Both the position numbers and the translations under genes were made by a program. The notes under the pieces were generated by a model. The model was not told the DNA's origin. It made no database searches and worked only from the letters and a program-made list of their open reading frames with translations. A DNA stretch of 64,000 nt from Parahaliea mediterranea (GTDB lineage: Bacteria > Pseudomonadota > Gammaproteobacteria > Pseudomonadales > Halieaceae), in the NCBI RefSeq assembly GCF_017255185.1, contig NZ_JAFKCZ010000014.1, positions 62,001 to 126,000 on the forward strand, read 5' to 3'. Below, one piece after another: positions 36,745 to 44,339 of the stretch (position 1 is its first letter; each line of letters opens with the position of its first letter).

Positions 36745-37305
36745 TTGCAAATCAATATCCCCAACGCGCTGACCATCATGCGCATCCTGCTGATCCCGGT
36801 ACTGGTCGCGGTCTTCTACCTGCCCTTCGAGCACCACCTGCTGGTGGCCGCCGTCATATTCGCGGTGGCCGCGGTAACCGACTGGTTCGACGGCTACCTG
36901 GCCCGCCGCCTGGGCCAGATGACCAAGTTCGGGGCCTTCCTCGACCCGGTGGCGGACAAGCTCATGGTGGCGGTGGCCCTGGTATTGCTGGTGGAGCGCC
37001 ACGACACCATCCTGTTCACCCTGGCGGCCTGCGTGATCATCGGCCGGGAAATTGTGGTCTCCGCCCTGCGGGAGTGGATGGCGGAGCTGGGCAAGCGCAC
37101 CTCGGTGGCGGTGTCCTACGTGGGCAAGGTCAAGACCGCCTTCCAGATGCTCGCCATCATCGGCCTGCTGGCCATCGACCCCGCCACCGACGAGAGCTGG
37201 CTGCTGGCCCTGTCCTACCTCATGCTCTACGCCGCGGCGGTGCTGACCCTGTGGTCGATGATTATCTACCTGCGCGCCGCCGCCGAGGTCCTGCGGGGGG
37301 AGTGA
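36745..37305 (+). CDS. pgsA: CDP-diacylglycerol-glycerol-3-phosphate 3-phosphatidyltransferase
   Basis: 186 residues starting at TTG 36745 (QINIPNALTIMRILLIPVLVAVFY), preceded by AGGAG. The CDP-alcohol phosphotransferase signature DG-x2-AR-x8-G-x3-D-x3-D is complete in DGYLARRLGQMTKFGAFLDPVAD. Five or six TMs. It makes phosphatidylglycerophosphate. tRNA-Gly follows, as in E. coli and Pseudomonas. Confidence 0.96.
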   Translation: MQINIPNALTIMRILLIPVLVAVFYLPFEHHLLVAAVIFAVAAVTDWFDGYLARRLGQMTKFGAFLDPVADKLMVAVALVLLVERHDTILFTLAACVIIGREIVVSALREWMAELGKRTSVAVSYVGKVKTAFQMLAIIGLLAIDPATDESWLLALSYLMLYAAAVLTLWSMIIYLRAAAEVLRGE

Positions 37306-37363
37306 AGGGGGCAGATATTCTGTATAGATATCAGCCAGTTAAACAAAATTTCTGACATAGTTC

Positions 37364-37391
37364 TTGACTGCCGCGCAAGAATTCATACAAT
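37364..37391 (+). promoter_or_regulatory. promoter of the tRNA-Gly/tRNA-Cys unit
   Basis: TTGACT (37364-37369) and TACAAT (37386-37391), 16-bp spacing, 20 bp before the tRNA-Gly 5' end. GC-rich TGGGC follows the -10, compatible with a discriminator of a stringently controlled stable-RNA promoter. Confidence 0.75.
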
Positions 37392-37410
37392 GGGCACCCT
37401 CATATGTGAG

Positions 37411-37486
37411 GCGGGAATAGCTCAGTTGGTAGAGCGCAACCTTGCCAAGGTTGAGGTCGCCGGTTCGAACCCGGTTTCCCGCTCCA
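37411..37486 (+). tRNA. glyW: tRNA-Gly(GCC)
   Basis: A 76-nt cloverleaf: acceptor GCGGGAA / TTCCCGC, D-arm AGCTCAGTTGGTAGAGC, anticodon GCC in loop TTGCCAA, T-arm CGGTTCGAACCCG, and an encoded CCA end. It is followed by tRNA-Cys, the first two members of the glyW-cysT-leuZ arrangement. Confidence 0.97.
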
Positions 37487-37504
37487 ATTTCAAAGTCAGT
37501 ATCC

Positions 37505-37552
37505 TCAAGCACAATCAGTGTGCTTGAACCGGAACCAGGCAACAGCGGTTCC
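37505..37552 (+). other. two hairpins in the tRNA-Gly/tRNA-Cys spacer
   Basis: TCAAGCAC (37505-37512) pairs perfectly with GTGCTTGA (37520-37527) over a 7-nt loop, and GGAACC (37531-37536) with GGTTCC (37547-37552). They may guide RNase processing of the dicistronic precursor. Confidence 0.5.
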
Positions 37553-37563
37553 AACCCCCCAAA

Positions 37564-37637
37564 GGCTCGGTGGCAGAGTGGTTATGCAGCGGACTGCAAC
37601 TCCGTGTACGCCGGTTCGATTCCGACCCGAGCCTCCA
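37564..37637 (+). tRNA. cysT: tRNA-Cys(GCA)
   Basis: A 74-nt cloverleaf: acceptor GGCTCGG / CCGAGCC, anticodon GCA in the loop ACTGCAACT, T-arm CCGGTTCGATTCCG, and encoded CCA. Its last 24 nt are duplicated at 39331-39354, marking it as the attachment site of an inserted element; the tRNA itself is intact. Confidence 0.97.
37614..37637 (+). repeat. attL-type repeat (tRNA-Cys 3' end)
   Basis: 24 bp from GTTCGATTCC to GAGCCTCCA, identical to 39331-39354. The bases on both sides differ (G versus T before, T versus A after), so the match ends exactly there. Confidence 0.9.
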
Positions 37638-37681
37638 TTTTTCCTTTTAAAATCAAATAGTTAGATTTCAGCTCATTGTTT

Positions 37682-37711
37682 CGGGAACATGACGGGAACA
37701 AAGCGGGAACA
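37682..37711 (+). repeat. three CGGGAACA repeats, 11-bp period
   Basis: Identical 8-bp units at 37682, 37693 and 37704, one helical turn apart, 45 bp inside the left end. This arrangement resembles arm-type binding sites of tRNA-targeting tyrosine integrases. Confidence 0.7.
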
Positions 37712-37798
37712 CTCCGCTGCAAATCCGTGATATAGGGGCCTGAAAGCCCTCGTTTTTCTGTAATTTTTGTTCGCTGATCGGATAAAGTAAAAGGTGCC

Positions 37799-39178
37799 GT
37801 GATCCCATCCAGGAGCGCCTCTTTTGTGACGGACTACAACGAGTTTATTGAGGAATGTGATCTTGCCATCTCATTGTTTTGCGACGGAGACGTTGTACAG
37901 GCTGTTTCAGAGCGTTCGGCGGAAGAACTTTATGAGTTCGCTCAAACAATGGCACTTATTGCTAGATATCACTTTGTCCCTTCAGTTGGTGCAAATAGAA
38001 ATTTCTCATTTGTAGCGAATTCATCGCTAAGCGGTGGACCACACCCATGCAGTTATCCTGACTGCAGGATCACGAAACTCGAAGGTCTTTTGTCGTTTGC
38101 TGTACTTTATGCGGATGAAGTCTACATTCAGAACCCTTTTGAGGAAGTCTATTTAGCCGGAGCCTCCAAGATAGGGGATTATGCGCGAGGCGAGATACTG
38201 ACCGGCATCTTAAAATATCAGTTCCTCCGGCCGTTGTTTGAGAAGGGAATAATTAGATATGCTCAGAACGAAGTGCGGCTTTGCGAGCACCATAGTCAAA
38301 CACTAGCCCAGCCTTTGCTTGATGAAATTGATAGGAAACAAGAGCTGCTCTTTAAGTTGTTGGAGGATTTCTATCTGGAGCGATGCAGGGTCTATTTCGA
38401 TGTGGGCGAAGGAGCTGGTCCGTACTTGCACGTAATGGGCCCTACCGATGTAGTTGATCACGGAAGCGTCTACTTCCACCTCAAGGGAATGCTGCCAGAG
38501 TTTCTTGAGAATTTATTAAATAAGAAATTACCTTACGAATTTTCTAAGAGAGAGGTGGTTTCAGAGGGATTGTTGTCATTTATTATCTCTCCGATTCTCG
38601 AAGATCTAGGTCGCCAAGAGTGGCATTCTACATTTTTTAAAACATCATACCTTTGCGATAATCCGATGCAGATGCAAATTGCGTCTAAAATGAATGCATC
38701 TGCAAAGACAGCAAATTCACAGGCATTTAACACTGCCTTTCATCATGCGATTCCCTCAGTTTTTTCAAAAGACTTGGATTATCTTCTTCGCCTACGTGAG
38801 CGAGAAAATGAAGCATTTTCTGTTTACAGAAGCAGCCTGTATTCAATGCTCAATGACTCAAGGAATTGGGAAGTAGCAGAGATTTCTGAAGCTTTCAGAG
38901 ACCAGGTTTTACCTGAGATCAATCAGATAAACAAGCGCATAGCAGATTGGAAGTATAAGACCCGGGATGCATTGAAGGAGAAGGTCATCTTCGGCTCCGG
39001 AACAGTTGCCGTCGGTCTTTACTCGGGGGTTCTACCGCACAATATCGGTGAAATAATCGCCGCTCTGGGAGGTGCATCTGCGTTAGTTGGCGCGGCTATG
39101 GATTTTAATAGAACGTTGAAGAAGCCCCTTGTCGCTCGAGAAAGTGATTTGTATTTCCTTTGGCAGGCTAGCCAGTAA
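37799..39178 (+). CDS. unrecognised island protein
   Basis: 459 residues from GTG 37799; GTG 37826 (450 residues) is also possible, with AGGAG 10 bp upstream. I do not recognise a family. Visible features: an N-terminal helical part, a Cys pair in HPCSYPDCRITKLEGLL followed by FAVLYADEVYIQNPFEEVYL, a charged middle, a helical segment LDYLLRLRERENEAFSVYRSSLY, and near the C-terminus a Gly/Ala-rich hydrophobic stretch (about 400-435, VIFGSGTVAVGLYSGVLPHNIGEIIAALGG region) that could insert into or oligomerise at a membrane. It is the sole cargo of the tRNA-Cys element, a position often occupied by phage-defence or toxin genes; that role is inference only. Confidence 0.75.
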   Translation: MIPSRSASFVTDYNEFIEECDLAISLFCDGDVVQAVSERSAEELYEFAQTMALIARYHFVPSVGANRNFSFVANSSLSGGPHPCSYPDCRITKLEGLLSFAVLYADEVYIQNPFEEVYLAGASKIGDYARGEILTGILKYQFLRPLFEKGIIRYAQNEVRLCEHHSQTLAQPLLDEIDRKQELLFKLLEDFYLERCRVYFDVGEGAGPYLHVMGPTDVVDHGSVYFHLKGMLPEFLENLLNKKLPYEFSKREVVSEGLLSFIISPILEDLGRQEWHSTFFKTSYLCDNPMQMQIASKMNASAKTANSQAFNTAFHHAIPSVFSKDLDYLLRLRERENEAFSVYRSSLYSMLNDSRNWEVAEISEAFRDQVLPEINQINKRIADWKYKTRDALKEKVIFGSGTVAVGLYSGVLPHNIGEIIAALGGASALVGAAMDFNRTLKKPLVARESDLYFLWQASQ

Positions 39179-39203
39179 CCTTAAGTTTTTAGCGAAGTAC
39201 AAG

Positions 39204-39308
39204 ATGTCGGAGAAATTTGATGGAGTGCGTGGGGAATTGAAATCTATTCAGAAGCGCTTCCTGGCTTTAACTAATGGATCTGTACGTGGATGGACTGCCA
39301 GCAACTGA
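39204..39308 (+). CDS. possible 34-residue peptide or gene remnant
   Basis: ATG 39204 to TGA 39306-39308, encoding a basic helix-prone peptide (SEKFDGVRGELKSIQKRFLAL). No good ribosome binding site; it may be the remains of a gene truncated at the right end of the element. Confidence 0.2.
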   Translation: MSEKFDGVRGELKSIQKRFLALTNGSVRGWTASN

Positions 39309-39330
39309 TTACCCGATTCAGTTGGTGGAT

Positions 39331-39354
39331 GTTCGATTCCGACCCGAGCCTCCA
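39331..39354 (+). repeat. attR-type repeat
   Basis: A perfect 24-bp copy of the tRNA-Cys 3' end, including CCA. Host-like GC-rich DNA resumes immediately after it, 26 bp before the stop of the next gene. Confidence 0.9.
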
Positions 39355-39380
39355 ATTCTTTGAATACCCAGCCCAATCAC

Positions 39381-41531
39381 TCAAGCCGCCAAACTCACCT
39401 GATTCCTCCCCCCGTGCTTGGATTCATACAGGGCGCTGTCCGCCCGCTCCAGTGTCTGCGCCAGGCTTTCGCCGTTTCGCCAGCCGGCGACGCCCAGGCT
39501 GATGGTGATGCGGATGTCGGTTTCGAAATCCGCGCGGAACGTCCTGTCCGCCACCAGTTGCCGCAGTTCCTCTGATCGGGTGATGGCCTGCTCAACGCTG
39601 GTATTGGTCAGCAGCAGCACAAATTCCTCGCCGCCGTAGCGCGCGACCACGTCCGATTCCCGCGTCTGGTTCTCGAGCAACGCGCCAATTTCCACCAACA
39701 CTTCGTCGCCCGCCAGGTGGCCGTGATTGTCGTTGACGGATTTGAAGTGGTCGATGTCCAGCAATACCAGTGCCAGTGGTTCACCGGAGCGCTTGACGCG
39801 ACCGATCTCGCGCTGCGCCGCCGACTGGAAATAGCCCCGGTTGTAGACGCGGGTCAGCGGGTCGAGCGCGGCCGCCTGTTCGAGTTGGTCCGCGCGCAAC
39901 CGCTGCCGCTCGGCCTGCAACTTGTCGGTGATATTGCGAATGTAGCCCTGGTAACCACTGAAATCGCCGTACTCGTCCCGGCGCACATCGGCGTAGATCA
40001 TCACCGGTACCAGATGGCCATCCCGGTGTTTCAGGCTCGTGGTAAAGCCCTGAATCTCTTGTTGTGAGCGAATGAGTTCGACAAAGCGTTGCAGCCCTCT
40101 CGCTAGCTCGCCGTGCGCTGTCGGAAGCATGAGTTGTTGTGGCGAATAACCCAGCAATGATTGAACGGCGGGATTGACCGCGTCCAGCTGGCCCTTGGCG
40201 CCGACCAGGAAAATCACATCCTGCGAGTCTTCAAAAATAGTGCGGTACTTAAGCTCGCTTTCCTGCAGGCGGGCATTGCGTTGTTCCAGCGTTCGGGACA
40301 GTTGCTCGACCTGCCCGAACGAACGGGAAAAACGCGCCGAGAGCATCGCCGCCTGCACCAGAAGGAAGCCGACGAAGGCGGGCGCGGAGGCGTCGCCCGC
40401 CGACAACAAACCTCGCTGATAGAGGATTTCCACGACATTGCCGGTGGCCACGATCACCGACGCGGTGGCGACATAAAACCAGTAATCCCGCCGCCGCAGT
40501 ACCACCTTGCACAGCATGACCGCCAGCGCGCCCAAATAGAACAGGTAGAGCACCTGGTAGGGTGGAATCAGCAAGCTGGCGAAGTACGTGTCGGTACACA
40601 GTGTTACCACGCTAAACACGGTGGCCGCGCTCCACATCAATTGCATAAACCAGCGCGGGTACTCGCGGGGGTACAGTGAGCGCATGAAAGTGGCATAGAG
40701 CACTAACGAGAAATAGAAGGTGAGATACTCGGCCCTCAGGGCCCATTCCCAGGACAAACCGGGCAGGAGCCAGGTCAAGATTCCGTGGTTGGTGAACCAC
40801 AGGCGTGCGGCCACGAAAAGGCTCAGCAGGCCGAAAAAAAAGTTGGAGGCTTCGGCGGGGCGATAGGCGAACAGCAGCAGGTGGTAGATGCCGATAATGA
40901 TACCCATGCCGCCGAGCACGGCATCGAATAGTGAATTGACCTGCTGCCGCGACACCATGGTACTGGCCGGACCCAGGGTGATGGCGTTGCGGAATCCCGC
41001 CTTGCGGTGGTGGAAATTCGAGATTTGAATTACCAGTTCCAGAGTTCCGCCGTCGGCCTCAAAGAATTCAAGCGTTTCCGCTCTGGCGGGCACGGTTTGG
41101 TCCGGGTTGCGTCCCACCTGGCCGTTTTCACTCAAGACGCGCCCGTTCAACCACAGGCGATACTGCGTTCCCTGCGGGGGAATTAGCAAGCCCAGCGAGC
41201 CACTTTGCGCTGGCATATGGATTTTTAGGCGGTAGGTGGCGAAGCCCCGGTCCGGGTAGGCGGGCTCGTATCGTGTCCAGTACTCGGGCACCGCCCGGTA
41301 GAGCCGATCGCCGGATGGATCCTGGAATTGCCCGGGTTCGAGCAGCTGTTGCCAGTAGAACTCCCATTCGCCGGCCAGTGGTACGGGCGTTGTCTCGGTC
41401 AGTTTCCAGTGGCGCAAGTCGAGCTCGCCGCGACTGGCAAGCGGAGATTGCGGGCCGCTTTTGGCGCACCCGCCGACAAAGCCGGCAAGCAGTAGCAGGC
41501 ACAACAAGCTGGTGCGAAAGGGTATTGACAA
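39381..41531 (-). CDS. 7TMR-DISM / PAS / GGDEF diguanylate cyclase
   Basis: About 716 residues if it starts at TTG 41531, which gives a clean signal ending in lipobox VGGC; an upstream in-frame GTG at 41681 would add 50 non-conserved residues. Order: periplasmic DISM-type domain (WEFYWQQLL, GFATYRLKIHMP, YRLWLNGRVLSENG), seven TMs (about 205-410), PAS (YRTIFEDSQDVIFLVGAKG, SLKHRDGHLVPVMIYADV) and GGDEF with DIDHFKSVNDNHGHLAGDEVL and active-site GGEEF. It probably senses a periplasmic ligand and makes c-di-GMP. It ends only 26 bp from attR of the mini-island and is transcribed towards it. A Cys-anchored N-terminus ahead of a 7TM domain is unusual. Confidence 0.88.
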   Translation of the reverse strand: MSIPFRTSLLCLLLLAGFVGGCAKSGPQSPLASRGELDLRHWKLTETTPVPLAGEWEFYWQQLLEPGQFQDPSGDRLYRAVPEYWTRYEPAYPDRGFATYRLKIHMPAQSGSLGLLIPPQGTQYRLWLNGRVLSENGQVGRNPDQTVPARAETLEFFEADGGTLELVIQISNFHHRKAGFRNAITLGPASTMVSRQQVNSLFDAVLGGMGIIIGIYHLLLFAYRPAEASNFFFGLLSLFVAARLWFTNHGILTWLLPGLSWEWALRAEYLTFYFSLVLYATFMRSLYPREYPRWFMQLMWSAATVFSVVTLCTDTYFASLLIPPYQVLYLFYLGALAVMLCKVVLRRRDYWFYVATASVIVATGNVVEILYQRGLLSAGDASAPAFVGFLLVQAAMLSARFSRSFGQVEQLSRTLEQRNARLQESELKYRTIFEDSQDVIFLVGAKGQLDAVNPAVQSLLGYSPQQLMLPTAHGELARGLQRFVELIRSQQEIQGFTTSLKHRDGHLVPVMIYADVRRDEYGDFSGYQGYIRNITDKLQAERQRLRADQLEQAAALDPLTRVYNRGYFQSAAQREIGRVKRSGEPLALVLLDIDHFKSVNDNHGHLAGDEVLVEIGALLENQTRESDVVARYGGEEFVLLLTNTSVEQAITRSEELRQLVADRTFRADFETDIRITISLGVAGWRNGESLAQTLERADSALYESKHGGRNQVSLAA

Positions 41532-41733
41532 AAGAGTCCCGGTAAATTTTTGTTTTGTTTTGGGGTGATTATAAGGTAGAAAACGCGCTCTCAGACGCGC
41601 CGAGGGGCGATCTGATTCCCCTTTTTTTGCAAAACTGTGAATCGCCCCGGGTTCTTGAGCGGCCGGGCGATGCAAATACACGCCAGCTCAAAGCCTGTCG
41701 TTGAACTCATGCGTGAGGGGGTGGGGAGGGGCT

Positions 41734-41755
41734 GCCCCGGCGCAAACGCCGGGGC
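41734..41755. terminator. strong GC hairpin after the 41781-42650 gene
   Basis: GCCCCGGCG pairs perfectly with CGCCGGGGC around CAAA (9 bp, 4-nt loop). It lies 26 bp beyond the stop of the minus-strand gene but lacks a U-tract, so termination is plausible rather than shown. Confidence 0.4.
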
Positions 41756-41780
41756 GCAATGTCACACGGGGGGTGCGGGC

Positions 41781-42650
41781 TCAGTTACCGAACAGCTTGC
41801 CGAAGGCCTCGCCCACGGCCTCGGCGGCGGATTTCTGCCCCTGTTCACCGTCGTCGCCCTGGTCCTGCCCTTGATCCTGGTTCTGGCCGCCACCGAAGAT
41901 GCTGCCCAGGATGCCGCCGGTGCTGTTGTCGTCGCCGCTTTCGCCGCCCTGTCCGCCGCCAAAGGCCTCGCTGAGCATGGAGCCGAGGTCGGTGGGCTCG
42001 GCCGGCAGGGCAAAGCGCTCGGCGGCCACGTTGGTGTCCTCTATCGAGCGAATCCGCATGTCGCTGCCGTAGCGCAGCACGCCCATGTTCAGGTCCTGCA
42101 GTTTGGCCTGCATTTGTTCACCGGCTTCCAGTTCGTCCTTGAATGAGTCTTTGTCCAGCGACTTCGCCATGTTGACGGCCATGCTCTGGATCGCGTCGCG
42201 GAACCCGCGCGCCAGCGGGTCCTTGGACAGCACCATGTCGGCGCTCTGCTCCTTGCCGTTGTGGTCGATGTAGCGCAGCGCATAGACCTCGCCCTGGATA
42301 CCGCCGAGGGTTTCGCTCTTGCCGGTGGCTTGCAGTGACAATACCTGGCTTTCCACCGTGCTGGGAGCAGTGCTCCCGGCCATGGCGCCGAACATTTTGA
42401 AGGCCGAACTCATGTCCAGCACCATCGGCTGGCCATCGTTCTGGGTCACCACGTACATTTTGCCGTCGCGCATCAGCATGTAGCCCTGCTCGTTGCCGGT
42501 GGGATTGATGCGCAACAGGTCGCCCTCGTACTCGAAGGTTATTACCTCGCCGTCCTCGGTTTCCACCTCGGCGATGTCGGCATAACTGGCGGAGTGGTGG
42601 ATACCGGCAAGCGCGATGGTGGCGGTGAGGCTTGCTAGGGATTTACGCAT
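41781..42650 (-). CDS. secreted protein with Gly/Gln-rich tail, unknown
   Basis: 289 residues, start ATG 42650 with GGAG 7-10 bp upstream. A signal peptide (1-23, ...HHSASYAD) is followed by a beta-rich region (VETEDGEVITFEYEGDLLRINP, YMLMRDGKMYVVTQNDGQPMVLDMSS) that resembles DUF4412-type periplasmic proteins, a helical middle (MAKSLDKDSFKDELEAGEQMQAKL), and a low-complexity tail from about 225 rich in Gly, Gln and Asp (GGGQNQDQGQDQGDDGEQGQ) closed by a short amphipathic helix. No enzyme motif seen. It lies 87 bp after the photolyase gene on the same strand. Confidence 0.75.
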   Translation of the reverse strand: MRKSLASLTATIALAGIHHSASYADIAEVETEDGEVITFEYEGDLLRINPTGNEQGYMLMRDGKMYVVTQNDGQPMVLDMSSAFKMFGAMAGSTAPSTVESQVLSLQATGKSETLGGIQGEVYALRYIDHNGKEQSADMVLSKDPLARGFRDAIQSMAVNMAKSLDKDSFKDELEAGEQMQAKLQDLNMGVLRYGSDMRIRSIEDTNVAAERFALPAEPTDLGSMLSEAFGGGQGGESGDDNSTGGILGSIFGGGQNQDQGQDQGDDGEQGQKSAAEAVGEAFGKLFGN

Positions 42651-42737
42651 GGTTGGCTCCTGTGTCCTTTCAGGTAGGGGTGCGATGCTTTCGCGGTACT
42701 CCCCAGTATCAACCGAAAACGCCGTTTTTACCACCGG

Positions 42738-44177
42738 CTAGTTGCGGGCGACCTCGTAGGCCGCCAGGGCGGCCTGGCGCGCCTCCCGGTGGTCGACGAT
42801 GGGCTGGGGATAGGTCTCGCCCAGTACCACGCCGGCCCCGGCCAGCACCGGGGCCGGCGCCGCGAAGGGCTGGTGCAGGTATTTGTCGGGCAGGGCGGCC
42901 AGTTCGGGGACCCAGCGCCGCACGTAGTCTCCGCCGGCGTCGAATTTTTCGCCCTGGGTTACCGGGTTGAAAATGCGGAAGTAGGGCGCCGCGTCGGCGC
43001 CGCTGCCGGCTACCCACTGCCAGCCCGAGGCGTTATTGGCCAGGTCGGCGTCCACCAGGGTGTCCCAGAACCAATCCTCGCCGTGTCGCCAGTGCAGCAG
43101 CAGGTGCTTGGTGAGAAAGGAGGCGGTGACCATGCGCACGCGGTTGTGCATGTAGCCGGTTTGCCAAAGCTCGCGCATCCCCGCGTCCACCACCGGGTAG
43201 CCGGTGCGTCCGCGCTGCCAGGCGTGTAGTGCCCCCTCATCCCAGCGCCAGGGAAAGGCGTCGAACTGGGCCTTGAAAGGGCTCTCGGGCAGGTTGGGGA
43301 AGAAGTGGAGCAGGTGGTGGGCGAATTCGCGCCAGCCCAACTCGCTGAGGAACTTCGCCACCTCGTCGGCCAGCGCCGGGTGTTCCCTGCCGGCGCGCTG
43401 CGCCGCGTGCCAGACCATGCGCGGGGATATCTCGCCGTAGTGCAGGTGGGGCGACAGGCGGCTGGTGCACTCCCGCGCCGGGTGGTTGCGACCGGTGTCG
43501 TAGTCGCTCACTCCGTTGGCGAGGAAGGCCTGCAAACGGTCGCCGGCGCCCTCGGGGCCCGGCCGCCAGTGCTGGTGCCAGTTACTGGCCCAGTCGGGCT
43601 TGTGGGGAACCAGGCGCCAGTCGCCCAGTTTCTCCGTGGCGAGCGAGTGCCTGTGGCCCGCCAGCGCCTCCGGGGCGGGGCGCGGCAGGGGCGGCTCGGG
43701 CTGTCGCAGGCAATGACGCCAGAAGGGGGTGAACACCTTGAAGGGTTCGCCGGACTGGTTGAGCACACTGCCCGGCTCGAACAACAGGTTGCCGGGAAAG
43801 CGTTTGACCTCCACACCGCGCGCCCCGAGGTCATCGTACAGCGCCCGCTCCAGCTGCGCGGCCCAGGGTTCGTATTGCCGGGTGCAGTAGAGCGCTTCGG
43901 CGCCGCTCTCGGCGCAGAGCTCGCGCAACACCTCCAGGGCGGGACCCCGGCGCAGCAGCAACCTGGCGCCGCACTGTCGAAGCGCGGTATCCAGGGCCTC
44001 CAGGCTGTAGTGCAGCCACCAGCGGCTGGCGCCGCCGGGGCGCCAGTGGCCGGGTGTGTCCTCGTCGAGAATGTAGACCGGTAGCAGCGGGCGACCGGTA
44101 GCGGCCGCCGCGCTCAGGCCGGGGTGATCTCTCAGCCGCAGGTCCTGTCGGAACCAGAATATGATCGGTGAACTCAT
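42738..44177 (-). CDS. phrB: deoxyribodipyrimidine photolyase
   Basis: A 479-residue protein, start ATG 44177. N-terminal antenna domain (PIIFWFRQDLRLRDHPGL, VYILDE), then the FAD domain with RWWLHYSLEALD early and, at the C-terminus, GLGWREFAHHLLHFFPNLP-type helices (SELGWREFAHHLL), GRTGYPVVDAGMRELWQTGYMHNRVRMVTASFL and NNASGWQWVAGSGADAAPYFRIFNP. It repairs CPD dimers using light. It is part of a light-associated neighbourhood with an SDR, YbgA and a MerR regulator. Possible operator repeats lie 37-70 bp upstream. Confidence 0.95.
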   Translation of the reverse strand: MSSPIIFWFRQDLRLRDHPGLSAAAATGRPLLPVYILDEDTPGHWRPGGASRWWLHYSLEALDTALRQCGARLLLRRGPALEVLRELCAESGAEALYCTRQYEPWAAQLERALYDDLGARGVEVKRFPGNLLFEPGSVLNQSGEPFKVFTPFWRHCLRQPEPPLPRPAPEALAGHRHSLATEKLGDWRLVPHKPDWASNWHQHWRPGPEGAGDRLQAFLANGVSDYDTGRNHPARECTSRLSPHLHYGEISPRMVWHAAQRAGREHPALADEVAKFLSELGWREFAHHLLHFFPNLPESPFKAQFDAFPWRWDEGALHAWQRGRTGYPVVDAGMRELWQTGYMHNRVRMVTASFLTKHLLLHWRHGEDWFWDTLVDADLANNASGWQWVAGSGADAAPYFRIFNPVTQGEKFDAGGDYVRRWVPELAALPDKYLHQPFAAPAPVLAGAGVVLGETYPQPIVDHREARQAALAAYEVARN

Positions 44178-44213
44178 GCCTTGCTTACGTAGTTGCCGTA
44201 TCCGCTGGATCAG

Positions 44214-44247
44214 TGTCCGACGGACAAAGTGTCCAGGTATTGTCCAG
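44214..44247 (-). promoter_or_regulatory. possible operator upstream of phrB
   Basis: A perfect dyad TGTCC-GAC-GGACA (44214-44226) is followed by two TGTCCAG direct repeats at 44230 and 44241, 11 bp apart. They lie 37-70 bp before the phrB start, where a regulator such as the MerR protein at 49915 might bind. Confidence 0.35.
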
Positions 44248-44339
44248 CCATTCGGTGCTTGCCCGGGACTGGTCGTAAATCCGCGCCGTTTCCGCGGCGC
44301 GTAGAAAATTGTACCCAAGGCTCAACGGAGAAGCTTGTC

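Larger units (their letters stand above)
37638..39354. mobile_element. integrase-less 1.7-kb element at tRNA-Cys
   Basis: A 1,717-bp segment between the tRNA-Cys 3' end and a perfect 24-bp copy of it. Base composition is clearly AT-richer than the GC-rich chromosome on both sides, and codon use in its single gene differs. No integrase, excisionase or replication gene is present. Three phased CGGGAACA repeats lie next to the left end. It is either a remnant of a larger island or a cargo unit moved by an integrase supplied in trans. Confidence 0.85.

Noticed and set aside
37682-37711. CRISPR-like array from the CGGGAACA repeats
   Set aside because: Units are 8 bp with 3-bp gaps, far too short for CRISPR, and no cas genes are present.
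37638-39354. Integrase or excisionase gene inside the tRNA-Cys element
   Set aside because: All frames were considered; only the unknown gene and a doubtful 34-residue frame are open, and neither has tyrosine-recombinase motifs.
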